A stretch of DNA of 64,000 bases from Phaffia rhodozyma (GCA_014706385.1 JACGZH010000006.1:1426001-1490000), one strand, 5' to 3'. Counted from the first letter of the stretch, positions 28,401-43,000 are shown. Notes: a model not told the origin generated them from the sequence alone. A program made the numbers and translations.

Positions 28401-28887
28401 CTACTAATAGGTCGGTCTGATGGGATCCTTGAAACCTTGAGTCTCGAAAAGAGGAGGAAAATCGGCGAGAGGACGTGCTGGGTTGGTTGGCCGTTTCATC
28501 TTCTTGGCGTTCAGTCTCCCCTTCGACTTCTGTTTCGTCTTCATCAACAACGATAAGATCATCCGCAAAATTGCTCCAGTTTGCATTTATTTGGTACGGA
28601 TCTTCAGGAGATTCTACCTCTTCCGGTCTAGATTGACCTTTATGGTCTCCGTTGTTAGAGGTCCATCCGTTACGTCTCAAACTGGCTCCCAAGCCTAAGC
28701 TCAGATCGAGGTGACCCCAACTTTTCCCTCCAGCTCCCCCTTCAGTATCTGAGGTGAGTTCTGAGAGTAAGGATGTATCAGCTGTGGATTCTGTAGAGGA
28801 TCGTTGAGAGGGAACAGAGTTGGATGGTTGGGTCGTAGGAGGAGAAGAGAGCGTAGGATAATACGGCAGCGGTTGGGCGGTATACAT
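25402..28887 (-). CDS. Unrecognised low-complexity protein with C-terminal membrane segment (1130 aa)
   Basis: Family not recognised. Exons 28887-25715 and 25621-25402 sum to 1131 codons. Start choice: a TATA sequence at about 28967-28976 sits next to an upstream ATG (28965) but 80-90 bp before 28887, so 28887 is preferred. About 900 residues are Ser/Thr/Pro-rich and probably disordered. Three copies of a motif based on KTPAAPGxWGWTPY lie near 27318-27368, 26820-26893 and 26199-26250; the first is degenerate (RGRTPYQ). Basic and acidic residues follow two copies. Near the C-terminus a short coiled coil (IAHLRAQLNKAEEDEG) precedes a single hydrophobic helix WTILGWCAVIAWVCFSIA, split by the only intron, then about 65 residues ending AAEWLKLK. 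The topology suggests a tail-anchored protein of the ER or nuclear envelope. A weak likeness to fungal spindle-pole proteins with Pro-Gly-Trp repeats is speculative. Confidence 0.72.
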
Positions 28888-28966
28888 CTGGTTGCTGATA
28901 TATGTATGAAGAAGAATATTGAGCCAGAACTGTAAAATGCTAGATTGAGAAGCCACTGAGCTCACC

Positions 28967-28976
28967 AGATATATAA
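28967..28976 (-). promoter_or_regulatory. TATA box of the unknown 1130-aa gene
   Basis: TTTATATATC on the minus strand lies about 80-90 bp upstream of the preferred start codon at 28887. The spacing resembles that of the chitin deacetylase gene. Confidence 0.35.
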
Positions 28977-29387
28977 AGGTAGCGCCTATAAGCGAAGAGA
29001 GGATGGTCGGTGAATGTGAAGGTATCTTTAGAGGATATGGAAACGACGTGTTGGTGGTTAAATCTATCGCTCGTACGCGTCGTTTGTCTTATTCTTGTTT
29101 TCTTTTTTATTAACATACTATGTGAGTTAATCTGGACGCGTAATGCTTGGTAAAAATAAAATAAAATAAAATATCGAATTTCCCCAAATATACAGTTCGC
29201 TCATATAAAACTCTGAGGATTGATTCTGTACATACGACTTCACGAGACACAGCACATTGATTGTTACTACTTTTGTTGGGTTATCCGATACAAACACATC
29301 GGCTCTACGGACGAGAAGAGGCAAATAGGAAACGAGAAGCGGGAGAAGAAATAAATATTGAGTTCGGCAGAAACAAAGCAGACAAGT
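28977..29387. other. Intergenic region: unknown-gene promoter and LEU2 3' flank
   Basis: Contains an ATAAA-type A-rich repeat at about 29155-29171 and no recognisable gene. Confidence 0.35.
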
Positions 29388-30946
<1,559 letters not shown>

Positions 30947-31481
30947 GATGATTGATATCAAAGGTAGCTGTTGTATGCCGAGTAAGTGATTGAGGGAGTG
31001 AGTGTTGGGTTTTCAACTGCTGGAGATAGGGAAAAAAGGAAAACCGAAAATTGATGACACTTCGGGCGGATCAGCCGAACCACAACTGCGTGTTCTGTCA
31101 GCCGATACCGCTTCGGACGGATTTGCCCTTGGTCAGAATAACCCTAATTTCTAGGTTTTTGTGATACTCATAAGCTTGATACCTCATTCCAACATCCGGA
31201 GAATTCCTGAATCTGTTCGTCTCAACTCTGTGAGACTGTCAAGAGTTCATGGCTAATATGGTTATGCGATTCGACACGTGCTTCTTACGAGAACAACAAC
31301 ATCAAGAAATGGCCATGAAATATATGATGGTAGAATCAGGGAAGAAAGGATTACAAGTGAAAATTGGTCGAAACGACCCTCAATAGAAACTCGCTGACAC
31401 GAGCAGGAGCTAAGGCATAAGCCAATAAACGACAACTAGATATGTTCTTCGTCTGTCTAGTTTTTGATGAAGATCCCAGCT
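30947..31481. promoter_or_regulatory. LEU2 promoter and NUG1 3' flank
   Basis: The LEU2 promoter holds two copies of CTTCGGNCGGAT at 31060-31071 and 31111-31122, each close to a CAGCCGA. CGG-N-CGG spacing is typical of Zn2Cys6 activator sites. The classical Leu3 site (CCGG-NN-CCGG) was not found. No gene in the spacer. Confidence 0.4.
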
Positions 31482-34400
31482 TTAGAAAAAGAATTTGTTG
31501 AAATCATAACCCTGTTCCCCGTCTTTTGCTCTCTCAGCAGCCTTGCTCTTTGTATCCATCTTGACCTCCGCGGGAGTGGGTGCAGCCTTAGCCGCCTTAG
31601 TCGTTTTGGGAGCAGCAGCCGAGGCAACCTTGGACACCTTCTTGTCAATCTTCTCAACGGATGCGGCGGCTTTGGCCTGTTCCCTCTTCTCCTTCTTGGA
31701 CGGAGCGGTTACCACGTCCTCCTCCTGAGAAGCGGCAGCAGCCTTACGCTTCTTACCCTTGGCCGACGAATCAGCTCCCTTTGAAGCAGCAACAGCGACA
31801 ACGGCAGGAGCAGACTCAACAGCTGCCGGTTGAGTCTTTAGAATCGATCTAGGTCCCTTGCCGACAGACATTGGAGAGTCTCCGTTGGGAGTCTTGCCCT
31901 TCTCCTCGGCAGCGAAGACAACTCGTTTAGCAGCAGAAGCGTTCTTCGACGACGATGATACAGAAGCCGGTGTAGCAGAAGTCTTTTTAGAGGGTTTGGC
32001 GAGGCTAGGAACGGGGACCGAAGCAGCGCTTAGCTTGGAGCTTTTCTTGGAGGAAGGTCGGGATGACCCGAGTAGAGACGGGTTGGCGGCGAGAAGGACA
32101 TCCAGGGCGGACGGTCCGGCTGGGTCTTCATCATCCTTTAAAAAGGAAAAGTGAAAACCGGTCGGCGGTTAGGAAGGCGGTCGATAGAGAGACCAGAACG
32201 GAACAAACTCTAGGAGTAATATGAGCACTTACCTCTTCATCCTCTTCCGGCTCATCCTCTTTCATAACCTCATCTTCATCGCCATCCAATTCGTCTTCCT
32301 CATCACTCCACTCACCCTCGCCCTCACTCTCGTCCTCATCCTCCCTAATCTCATCATCGAGAACAATCTCTCGTTGATCACCTCCCTCCTTCTCGAAGGT
32401 CTCGTCCAAAACCATCTTGACGATTCCTCGTCCACCCTTCTCACTCATAAACTCTCTTCGAGTTCGCAATCGAGCCAATACATCCTCTTCTCTCTTCGTG
32501 AACAGCTTGATAGACTCGAGGTTGGCCGGTACGGTGGGTTCTAATGTCAAGTTCTTCGGGGGTAACGAATAGTGGGGGAACTGCCCAAGGGCCCAATCTC
32601 GAAGGATCAATTTGGCAGCAGAATCGAGATCCGGGGTACCATGCTTCTTCATTCGACCGGTTACTCGAGCGAGACCGGTAAGGAAAGACGTTGAGTCGTT
32701 CGGTAAAAACGAGGGTGTACCATAGAGAAGAACGAGGTCATTGGCGTTCGAGTGAGTGATTAGGTACTCAGCCAGGGCGAACGGCTCCTTGATCTTTTCG
32801 ATTCGTCCGATGTTTCGGCGGAGGAGATCCTTGATTCGGTTGACCTCAATCAAGTCCCACATAGCGGCCTCTTCTTCCGTCTCACCCTGATCTTCTCCTT
32901 CATCGTCCTCATCGTCAGCCTCGTCTTCAGAATCCTCATTGTCTCCGGGGAAGACGTCGGCAAAGATCCAGCCAGGGGTATCGATAAACTTGATCTCGAG
33001 AGGAGACTTTTTGGAGGAGGTAGAAGGGAAGGTGTACGTAGTGGCCGTGGGGGTCGTGGTCGTTGGGCCGTGCTGAAGGGAGTTAGGAGGATAGGTTGCG
33101 ACGGGGAAGGATGAGGCCGGAACCTGCAACAAAGTGTTCAACATCGAAGACTTTCCAACCTGTGTGGCGCAGACGAGATTAAAATCAAGAATAGAGAGAA
33201 CAGGTTAAGAATTGATGAAGATATGAATGTGAATACAGTTCCGGCGGGAAGCAACGTACGTTGGGTAGACCAGCAACGGCAACCACAAATTCTTCTGAAT
33301 CTGCGCCCTTCTTGGTCAGTTTTCTTTTGGCTTCAGCCCACGACTGAAGGGTCTCCATGAGCTCTTCTCGTCCGAGGGACTCGGAAGGAGCGAGCGAGGG
33401 CTCCACTGTAGACTCCGATCGAGGAAGGGGAACATGCGAGGCAGGAATAGAAGACTTGAAAAGGACTGTCGGGAAACGAGGTCGGAGGTAGTTCAACCAC
33501 TGGATGAGAGCCTCCTTGGGAGCCAGATCTGTTGACACAACAGTCATTCCAAGAACAAAGCCACGAAACACATTGAACGCGTCAATATACAAGGTTGTTT
33601 ATTCATCACTCGCATTGAGTACAAGTACGTTCAGACGTACCAATCTTAGTTAACACAACCACCACCCGAAGCTTCCTTTTGTCTCCCTCGTCTACAGTCA
33701 GGAACTGCTCCTCCAACCACGGACTTCTGAATCCTAATGGGTCTCTCGCATCAACGACTTCGAGCAACACATCTGCCTGCTCGAGCGCGGCCTGCAAGGT
33801 AGGAATCGAGGCATCGAAGAGTAGAGGCGCCGACTCATCCTCCTCCTCCACAGGAGCAGCAACAGTCTTAGGAGGCAAGGCGAGTACCCTATCTCCAGAT
33901 AGCTTGGATACTCCAGGCTGATCAACCTCTTCTGCCTCTGCCTGCTCGGCAGCCTCCTGCTTGGCGGCCTTTCTCTCCTCCTTCGCGCGAATCTTCTCCT
34001 CCTCAGCCTATGTGACACAATGTTGAATAGGCAAGGTGATCAGCCCGAGCTCAATGCAGAGAAAGGGACAAGTAACGAGACAAGAATGTGACTGACCTGA
34101 CGGCGCTGCTCGGCAACTTCAGCTAGGATCTGATCCTTGTAAGGGAACGAGTTAGGAATTCCAGGATCCTTCGTTTTGTCTATAACAAACGCAAGAAGAT
34201 ATCAGCATGTGATTTCGGATCGATTACAGACTGCTGCCTTGCATCCAAGTCAGACCATTACACGTCAGGAAAGGTAAGATCAACGACTGACTAGATTTCC
34301 AGGTGACATCCTTCCTGGCGGCCTTCTTGTTCTTCTTTCGGGTCTCGGCAGCCTTTTGCTTGATCTTGGATCGCTGGTGGGTGGTTCCTCTGTTGGAGGT

Positions 34401-34514
34401 TTCTGTGGTACATTAACCGTTAGGTGTAATTCATTCGTAGGGAATGGTCAAACGTGCATTTCTCTACAGCGACAGAGCACAGAAAGGCGACTCACTCTTC
34501 CTGATGGAGACCAT
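31482..34514 (-). CDS. NUG1: NUG1-type circularly permuted GTPase, 60S ribosome biogenesis (nucleostemin family)
   Basis: A nucleolar/nuclear GTPase needed for 60S subunit maturation and export. The start at 34514 encodes MVSIRKK, which after intron 1 continues TSNRGTTHQRSKIKQK and the family block RKDVTW and KDPGIPNSFPYKDQIL. A coiled coil follows. G-motifs occur in permuted order: G4 as VVLTKID, then G1 as GLPNVGKSSM (split by an intron after GLPN), then G3 as IDTPGW. DARDPLGFRSP marks the YlqF/NOG superfamily. Downstream are a very acidic stretch and a Lys/Ala-rich tail ending GYDFNKFFF. About seven exons; the start shares a 268-bp divergent promoter with the Gemin2 gene. Confidence 0.9.
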
Positions 34515-34782
34515 GTTGTCTAATCAAGAATGAAAGAGAAAGAAAAGGGCGAAAGAAACAAGAGAGAGGGGATGAGGGATAGGAAAGGAAAGTAAGGCCG
34601 TTTGGAAAGTTAGCTGAAGAGAATTTACTGAATAATTTGAGAGGCTTTGGTTACACGTTGAAACGTAACCTTGGCTACGCTCAAGGTGGAGGTATGGCTA
34701 CGGCCTTCGTTGTCATCATCCACTGTTCTTCCTCAAGTTTCGACTTCTATCTGTATCATCGCTTTCGCTCGCCATTATCATC
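34515..34782. promoter_or_regulatory. Short bidirectional promoter between NUG1 and Gemin2
   Basis: Only 268 bp separate the start codons of two divergent RNP-assembly genes. A GATGAG (PAC-box core) lies near 34571-34576. Shared control is plausible but inferred. Confidence 0.45.
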
Positions 34783-36313
34783 ATGTCCAACATATCTCAA
34801 CCCAAAAAGCCATATAAGAAGAGAGGGTCAAACGTAAACTCAGGGAATGATCAACCCAGAGCATTTTTCCATATTCCCTCGACGTCCGTTAATTCAACGT
34901 CCGCCGTCGATAGGTCATCAGATCCTAACGTTCTTGGCTTGAGCGAAGCAGAGCTTTATTTACTCAGCGTGAGGTAGCTCAACTCTGATCTTTGCTTGCA
35001 CAAAGTCGTATCTGTGGGAATGAGCATATGTCTGATATCTGACTAGCGATTTTTCTGTTCGATCAATACGTCCTGCTACTATCCCGTCTGGTTGTCTTGA
35101 CAGAGCAGAGGAAGCAAGCCTACCTACTTTCACCAAGGCGCTAAATCCGTATGCTCTCGCCTCTGCTACATTTCTCGAACCAAGTGGCGATACATTTCAG
35201 AAAGAATCAGTCCCTTCACCGACATTGATTGGACCGTCAGCATCACCTAGACATCCTCTCTTGCCATCCGAAGCATGGCGATTGTCATTTCTGCTTCATT
35301 TCTCAAATCTGCGGCAAGTACGTTTTGAGGTTTGCTCCGACCTATCCTTCTGCAACGGCAAAATTGTATTTACCTTCCATCATCTGACAGAATTTACTAG
35401 CACTCTCACATGAACCAAGCAAGAAGCCATCAATAATATTACCAAAAGCCTCAGACGAATCTGCTTGGACCCTGTTCATCTTCGGCGCCAAACGACGGCG
35501 ATTGGCCGATTTAGCTAAAGCCGAAGCAACATTCATTCCTACGTCCCGTGATGTATCCAATCTGATACAAGATGACGAAGAGGCTGCTCTGAATGAGAGT
35601 GTCGATATGGAAGATTGGCAACTGGATGAAGATATGGAGGAGAGACAATTTCATTGTGATGACAGCGAAGGAGACGACCAGAACGACAATGAGGAGGAAC
35701 AGCTTAACGATCACATAGAGGGTGGGGATAACGTACCAGAAGATGAGCTAGAGCCTTTCGATCCAGGAAAGCATTCACCGAAGGAACCGTCTATGCTAAT
35801 TCTCCAAGCCATGTCTGATGTACGTCAGAGCGTAAAGCTGCGACCCCTTCATTCTCTTCCCTGTTGAGCCTGGTTCTGGACCATTCTGACGTGCCTCTCT
35901 CTTCGATGTTCCTTTCCTAACACGCGTAGAAAGCCGTAATATATCTTCTAAAGCACATAACCTCATGGATCATTGAATCTCCTTCCAACCTCCCTCAAAC
36001 TTGTAGTCCTTCGATTCCACCGATCTTAGCCTATTGGTCATTCAGCCTACTCACCAGACTAGATGCCCATCTTCTTTCCGGTGAGAGCATATCTGATCTA
36101 CGGTCGCTGGCCAGAGCTTGTCTCGCTGTCATCGAGCGTCAACTTGAACTTTACACAACCGATCAAGAGGGATCGAACACGGTTAGATTGCGTCAACAAA
36201 GTCGACAAGAGGACGAGGATGAGCGGATGGCGTGCTGGATGATCTGGGAATTAGTGGTCGAAGTCTGGAAACAAAGAGATTTGAGGCAAGAGGAGGAAGC
36301 GCTGTTCAAGTGA
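34783..36313 (+). CDS. Gemin2/Brr1/SIP1 homologue, snRNP assembly factor
   Basis: Gemin2 holds Sm proteins during spliceosomal snRNP assembly with SMN. The start at 34783 gives a short basic N-terminus, then SEAELYLLSVRAEEASLPTF across intron 1, and ALNPYALASATF. After intron 2, WRLSFLLHFSNLRQ continues as NLLALSHEPSK and DESAWTLFIFGAKR, matching the family's W-x2-F-x2-G block. An unusual acidic insert of about 60 residues follows (from LIQDDEEAAL). The C-terminal domain reads YWSFSLLTRLDAHLLSG, DLRSLARACLAVIERQL and WELVVEVWKQRDLRQEEEAL, the family helices, with stop at 36311-36313. At least four exons. An SMN-type snRNP assembly factor suits a genome with this intron load. The assignment rests on patchy but ordered motifs. 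Confidence 0.75.
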
Positions 36314-37036
36314 TTACTCTTGGTCTTCGAGTGTCCTGTTTTGGGTTGGTTTGTTGCGGGCAATTGTCTCAGAACCCTGTAAAAGTTTCCTTCTTCCTTT
36401 GTCACATCTTGATGGCGTTAGCGCGCTTCTTTACAGCTGTCAAATTTGCATCACCCACCGCAAACAAGCTATTAATGAGGTAAACACGACGTCTAAGGAG
36501 TTGTTTAGAAAGCATTCACCCGCTATATAGACTCCTCTCGAGTTCACTGCCCATTACACGTTGACATGAATCAGCGCGAAGGCTGTATAATATCTGCTGA
36601 CACGATATCATCTCAACAAGCTCGAGTGCAATTCTTTTCTTCTCATAAATGGAAAAAGGTCATGATATATTCTCGAAACAGATTGAAATGAGATACATAA
36701 AACGACGTGAGCAAAAGATGATGAAAAAAGGAGATGACCTAGGTCGACATCAAATAGTATTTGAACGATGGTATGTAAGAATATCTTGAGCGTTATCTTG
36801 AACAACGTGGTAAATTGGAGAAGGGAAGAGAGGTATACATATACAATGATCATGAAACGGCTAGGGAGAGTGTTCGAAGCTGTGCTATTCTCCAACGAAC
36901 AGCCGCACTATGATGTAAGCACATGATCCCATGAATCGGAAAACTATACAGCAGGGTCAAGTGAAGATTAGATACGAAGAGAGATATTAGTCTTGGTCTC
37001 GCATTGCGTGAACGAGTTCGCCGTTCGCTATAGTCA
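36314..37036. other. Convergent intergenic region (Gemin2 / chitin synthase)
   Basis: Should hold two 3' untranslated regions. An open minus-strand frame continues to 36850 in another phase of the last chitin synthase exon; a longer alternative C-terminus cannot be excluded, but the reading ending at 37037 keeps the membrane helix intact. Confidence 0.4.
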
Positions 37037-40000
37037 TCAAACTGAAAAGCGATGCAACTTACAGGCCAGTACAACCACACTATACATTCAAGGCATATGA
37101 CAAGTGAGAATTGATTATTAGATATACGAGTCAGTCATCAGTTCGGATTTCATCCTCGTGAATAACGAAAGAGAAGATCACTAACACATATAAGACGATG
37201 ACGAGGTACATGGAAGTGCTTTGCTCGACAGCATGAGCCTCTGTAACCTTAGTCGTGAATGTGCTCGTAGCAGTCAAAACAATAGCGACCAAGAATCCGT
37301 TCGAGAGGACCCAGGCCAAGAGAAGCTGACACATGCGAAAACAAAGCAGATCAAAAAGAAATAAGCTCAACCGCATACGGTTAGAATTGTCGACGACATT
37401 TAACATCAAACGCACTCTATATGATCAATGATTTGGGAACCAGAATACAATGTTTATTCCATCAATCAGTCGATCTGTGGAATTGAGGCGTTAAAAAAAA
37501 AAGCCAACATGGACAAACCGGGTTCTAAAAGCCTTATAGTAGTCTGTCATGTTTGATGAAACGAAATGTGTTAGATATCTTCAGTGACTACAAAGACGAA
37601 TGTACGTTTGCGGTCAAGTATACCTTCTTGAAGTTCTTCTGGATTAGGCACTTCGACAATCTTGGGAGGTGTCGAAGAAAGCACGACAACTATCCAATGA
37701 TGGTCGAGGTCGAACCAAGGAACAGAAATAGTCATCAGCTTGCGTTCGTTATATCTCGAGTCGCAGTTGTGGCTCCGTGAACGTACTGGCGTCCTGATAC
37801 TCGGCATTAAGATCTTGAGCTTCTATGGTAACGTTGACTTCCGCGTGATTGCCCCCGCCTTTGCTAGAGGTAACAACTCCAAGGTCTGTTGAGACTTTAT
37901 CTTGTCCTTTAGTTCCCCAGCTCTGCAAGACGATAGAAAATTCGTCAGATTGCTTATGCAAACTGCTAACCGATCCAAAGAATCAAGACTCATCACTTAC
38001 AACATCATGCTGCGAAGAAACGAGATTCAAAATATACAAATGGCTAGTTAGTTCATCAATCGGTGATAGCGCAAATGGTTTGTGTGATACGAACCGTATT
38101 GCAGAAGGCTTTCATGCGCGACCATATTCAGAGTATCAGTATACACGCCCACTAGAAGTTTTGATTACGGACGACAAAGTCTCATACCGTATACGTTCAT
38201 AACTATAGAAAGGAAAAGGAAAGAGGCGGTTTCATATTAGTGGTACGACTGAAAAGACAGTGGTGATTGAAGTGGAAAGGAGGGCAACTTACCCGAGATG
38301 AAACTTGGAGAGATCAAAAGGTACTGGATCAAGCTCGTGACTAACGATGCAAATGCATTATCATCGATCTTCAGTCTCCATTATGTTCTAGCAAAAATAC
38401 TGGGCAATCAGAGATGTTAACGCACCCATATGCCACGGATCATAATGCTATTCAAACAGAACAAGAGATTGACCTGTATTCAGCAAGACGGGCCAATAGC
38501 ATACCACGATATACGGACACTTACAATCAGACTGGCCAATATATAGATACCGAACGTTGCAAGGAGAGACAAGATGATCTGTGTGAACGCGGCTACAAGA
38601 CGATGGAGGCAGCGATCAATCCCTGTGACAACGCACAACCACTCTACAGTATGATAAGCGGCACAGGCGTACCATCACTTAATAAACTACCAATCGTCAC
38701 ACTTCCGACAACCGACTCGATAGTGCTAATACTCTTGACGGCAACATAAAATGCGGCGAATCTGATCGAGGGGATATTGTTAGTGCGATCGTCGACTCAT
38801 GCTTCTGTAAAGATCTTACAATAGCGTATACGCACGTCATGTATACCGTTACTATGGATGAACAGAAATTGATGCATGAGCGACTTGTAATAGAACATGC
38901 GAGGAACATAACTGATAGAGGTAACTCACTGATAGCAAAGGTGACGAAAGCTATCGAGTATCCGAACTTGGATCTGTACGAAACCACAATATGTTGAGGC
39001 CAACTGTCTGTATCGGCTCAATTCTACTCCATGAACTACATACCCTTTTGGACGATTTCCCAGAGCCATTAGGAAACATGCGCTATGGAATAATAATATG
39101 ACACGATGAGGACATGAAATTTTTTGAATCATGCTATGATGCACTCACATGGTGAGTCCACTGTAGACATAAGTTAGGATTAGATTTAACCACTTGAGAC
39201 CAGCCGTAAAGCTCTCCATCGATCTATCGTGAGAGAGAATATCAGTAACAGACAGATGTTTCACTGCCTGAGTATAGCTGACGTACTTGGTCAAAACATA
39301 CTACAAAGACATATACGAAGACAGGTCAGAATGTGATATTTGATCCTAGTGTCGAGTGAGAATTAAAAGAGCTTACAAAAGCGATGAAGTCTGAGGAGGA
39401 AAAAACATATCCATACGATCAATGCAAGAATGACATCAATCAAGAACGACAACCCACTTACAGTTTCCCTAATGAATCAATACCGACCCCAGGAGTAAAA
39501 GGTCAGTGCGGGGCGGCAACCTCGGAAGATCAATATAGCAACTTACGATACCAAACCATGAAAAGATCAACTGAATGGCTTGGTAACCAATGAGGATATG
39601 AAGCATGAACTTCCGAATAGCAGTATGTTTGCTTCGATAAATATAGTAAAAATGCCAGGTAGCATGCAAACTCGCTGATAGGAGATGAGATCAAAATGGT
39701 CTAATGATGAGTTCCAATTCTACCAGTTGCATGATATCACGGGCGAGATGCTAAAATTGTCTTGACAAACCAAAGAATGATCCGTTTAACCATCGTCGAC
39801 GCTGACTGACCAGATCAGGAATCTAGATTTGTAGATGGAAGACGAGATGATGCTCAGTTTGGTTATCAAGAATGTACAAAATCAGATCAACCAAGAACGC
39901 CATACCGTATCCGGAACGCTTTACAAATCGAGTCGACATATCAAGGTGTGAGCGCATACATCGCGGATGATACAGAATACTAAAGGGCAGTACGAACTCG

Positions 40001-43000
40001 GTGACACCATAGGCAGATTTAACATAGTGTAAATGCCAAGAAGAATCACGTTTGGAGACTAATTCCCAACAGAGAATTCGATCTTCAGCCAGATCTATAT
40101 AACGCGTGAGAAGCAAAACAACTGTTTAGTCTTGGCTAAAGTTCAGATATCTATTGGATCGTCACGCTCACACATATTGGCGTCGAAAATGCCAGCTCTG
40201 TTTCAAGCCCAAAAAAAGAAAAGGGACATCAGCTGCTAGAGACTATGAGGTTTGATGATTCTAGTAGTGACTGACCCAGCTCCGTGTAACGTTTCTCCCA
40301 GGAAGTATTCTTAGAAAAATAAATAAAATAAAATGATTGTACATGATAAAGTACAATCCAAACGTTGGTAGTAAGGTTAAAGGCACAACTTACTTTGCAA
40401 AGGCTGTATTCAGACAATGGTAAGCGCATCAGGCGTTAGATCGATTTAAGAATTAGGACTATATTGCATCAGAGAGATCAGACGAACTCCTTCCCCGGTC
40501 CTTGGATCGTTTTGCACGGCGATGTACCTAATTGATAACGGTGAAATTGTAAGGACATTAAGGAAAGATACAGAGCACTGTTCCAAATTGTGACGTTCTG
40601 ACAAACCTGTAGGCCGAGAACGCTCCAGGCAACACTGAAATAAACCCAAAAATCGATTCGAGAGGCTTGTCCAAAATGTTGCTCATTTTGTACCTTCAAT
40701 CCAGATGACACGATTAGTATGGTTGCAAGATATGTGTATGCTCTTCTCTCACATGAGTATTAGACTCACTCAAAGTTTTGAGCGGCCACCAGCGGGTTCT
40801 GAAAAAGGTCAAGAGACCATGGTCACCTGTTGAGTTAAACATACTCCCCAAGTAGTCGAGGCGTCCATTGCATGAACTCACCTTGAGCAACGTCGACCAA
40901 TATCGACCTTTAAGAGCTACAATCTCTCCACAAGCACCTCCGACTTCAGAATTTAGATCAAAACCTGCATAACAGGCACGAGACAGCGCACAGAAATGAA
41001 CCATATACGGTGATCAGCTTGAAAGGCTGGAAGGACAACTGATATATGGTGAGGATTGAAACTCACTCTTCCAAAGATGATAGATAGACTGAGAGGTGGA
41101 ACCATTTTGAAAACGCAGGTGTGAGAGGAAAAGGGAAAATGGGATTTAGCTTTCTATCAGTAGCAGATTTTGGTGTTTGAATACGCTAACAGCACTCACT
41201 CTAGGTCCGGGCTGAGTTCCCACATCAATCAACACACACACATTGGGGTAAAGCACAGGTCCGAAGGCCTGTTGATTATTCAAGATGTACACGATCAATA
41301 TCACATACTACTTGAGCATCGAGGTGATCTATGTGATCACGGTAGCTACGTACATTGAAGAACCCTAATGAAAATGAGGTAACACAACATCACACAAGGT
41401 TTGTTGAGTTCTGGTAGCTCGAGGCTTCTCGATCATACGCTTGAATACTTACATCGATGAGAATTCAATTTTTTCTGATTTCTCTCTTTCAAAACGCTGT
41501 ATTTGAAGGAATGTCGTTTGTTTATCAGACCCAAAGTGATGGTATATATACCAAGCTTGGGTGGATATATTTGGTCGATGAATCAGGTAGAAGTATGAAC
41601 TCACAATAGCATCTGGACAGGTACTGATTCTGCGTTTCCTGGAACAATCTGTAGCTTCGAATTGACTCTGAATTGGGTGGTATACTCATATATATGAGCT
41701 GTCACCAGCTTTCCATTCACCACGTTTTTGGCGGGACCGGGCTGATAACATCCCACTAAGGGCGTGACAGATGAATAGACGAAGCAGTGAGATTGCGAGA
41801 CTTTGTAAACTTGTCTTTTGTCTGTTTTCCTGAATACTATAGAGACTACTAACATTTTTGAATACAAGCCAAGTTCCTTGGGTGAATTTTAGCTCGCCCA
41901 TCGCTAACGACACAAACAACGACCTGAAGAGAGAAGACTGAAGGATCAATACTCCAAACTATCTTGAAGTCTTTCCACGCTATCCACTCAGATTCAGGTC
42001 TATATTTTGAAGTGGACAAACTTTCTTCCATCCGTCATGGTTCCATGTTTTACTCTTATCTTTAGTACACAGGTAATCTATGTTCTGCATGACTCCACGT
42101 AATGTCCGCAGGAATAATTCGTCACCCTCATTGTATCTGGACATCACAAAAGGGTTGAAGTCAATCTTTCATTCAAGAGCGCAGTGTGATGGAAAGTTAG
42201 TGCAAGATAGGATGACATACTGCGTGAGGACGATGAAGAGCTCCGTCTTCCGAGGCTCAGCAAACAGGGTTTGTCGGAGCGCATACCCATCCGCTCTGTC
42301 AAAAGAGAATAGTGTACAATATATCAGATCACCTGCGAATCCTGTACGCAGACGATGTGTTCAATTGAAACTCACTTGAAATTGTCAGGGTCGCAAGTCG
42401 CAGCGGTGTACCGCATAGTTTTGAACTCCTGCTCAGTCGTGTTCTTGCACTGGTCTAACAGCTTAGAAGGCACTGGGCAATCCAGTACTAGATGACCACG
42501 GAATAATCTTTGAGAGAGAGATGACGAGGCAGATGCGCGCGATACAGTTGATCAGCAAGACCGGTTGGGTTAGAGCGCGTGCGCGCTCACACATACATCA
42601 ACGACCTGTTGTACATACTGGACTCTTTTGACCGTTTTGTTTCTCCTGGGTACTCTAGATGGCACAGGTCCATAGTGGTAGTTGTCCTCCTGGTTTTCAC
42701 CATCCCCTAGATCTGCAAATGAGCCGGGAATGGTGTTTGAACTATCTGATCTGCCAACCCCTGAAGAAGGCAGGAGTCGTTCAGCATCATCTTCAAAACT
42801 AGCTCGAGACGGGTGCCAATCCTCTTGATATGAATCGACCAAAGGAGGATAGTCTCCTGGAGAAGGCATTGGCTGAGGCGTTCCTGTGAGGTTGATGGAG
42901 GAATAGGGGCCACCGAAGGAAGATGCATTCTGCAAAGGATCTCCTTGAGGGCCAGTGGTAGGTGAGGCTAATCTGTTGGGTTCAGCTGGAGAGGTCACTC

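Noticed and set aside
28888..28965. Upstream ATG extending the 1130-aa protein by 26 residues
   Set aside because: A TATA sequence abuts this ATG, too close for a start site, while the spacing fits the ATG at 28887. It cannot be fully excluded.
36850..37080. Extended C-terminus of chitin synthase in another reading phase
   Set aside because: It needs a splice phase that breaks the last membrane helix; the GTTAGT donor with stop at 37037 gives a smooth hydrophobic end. It remains the least certain part of that gene.
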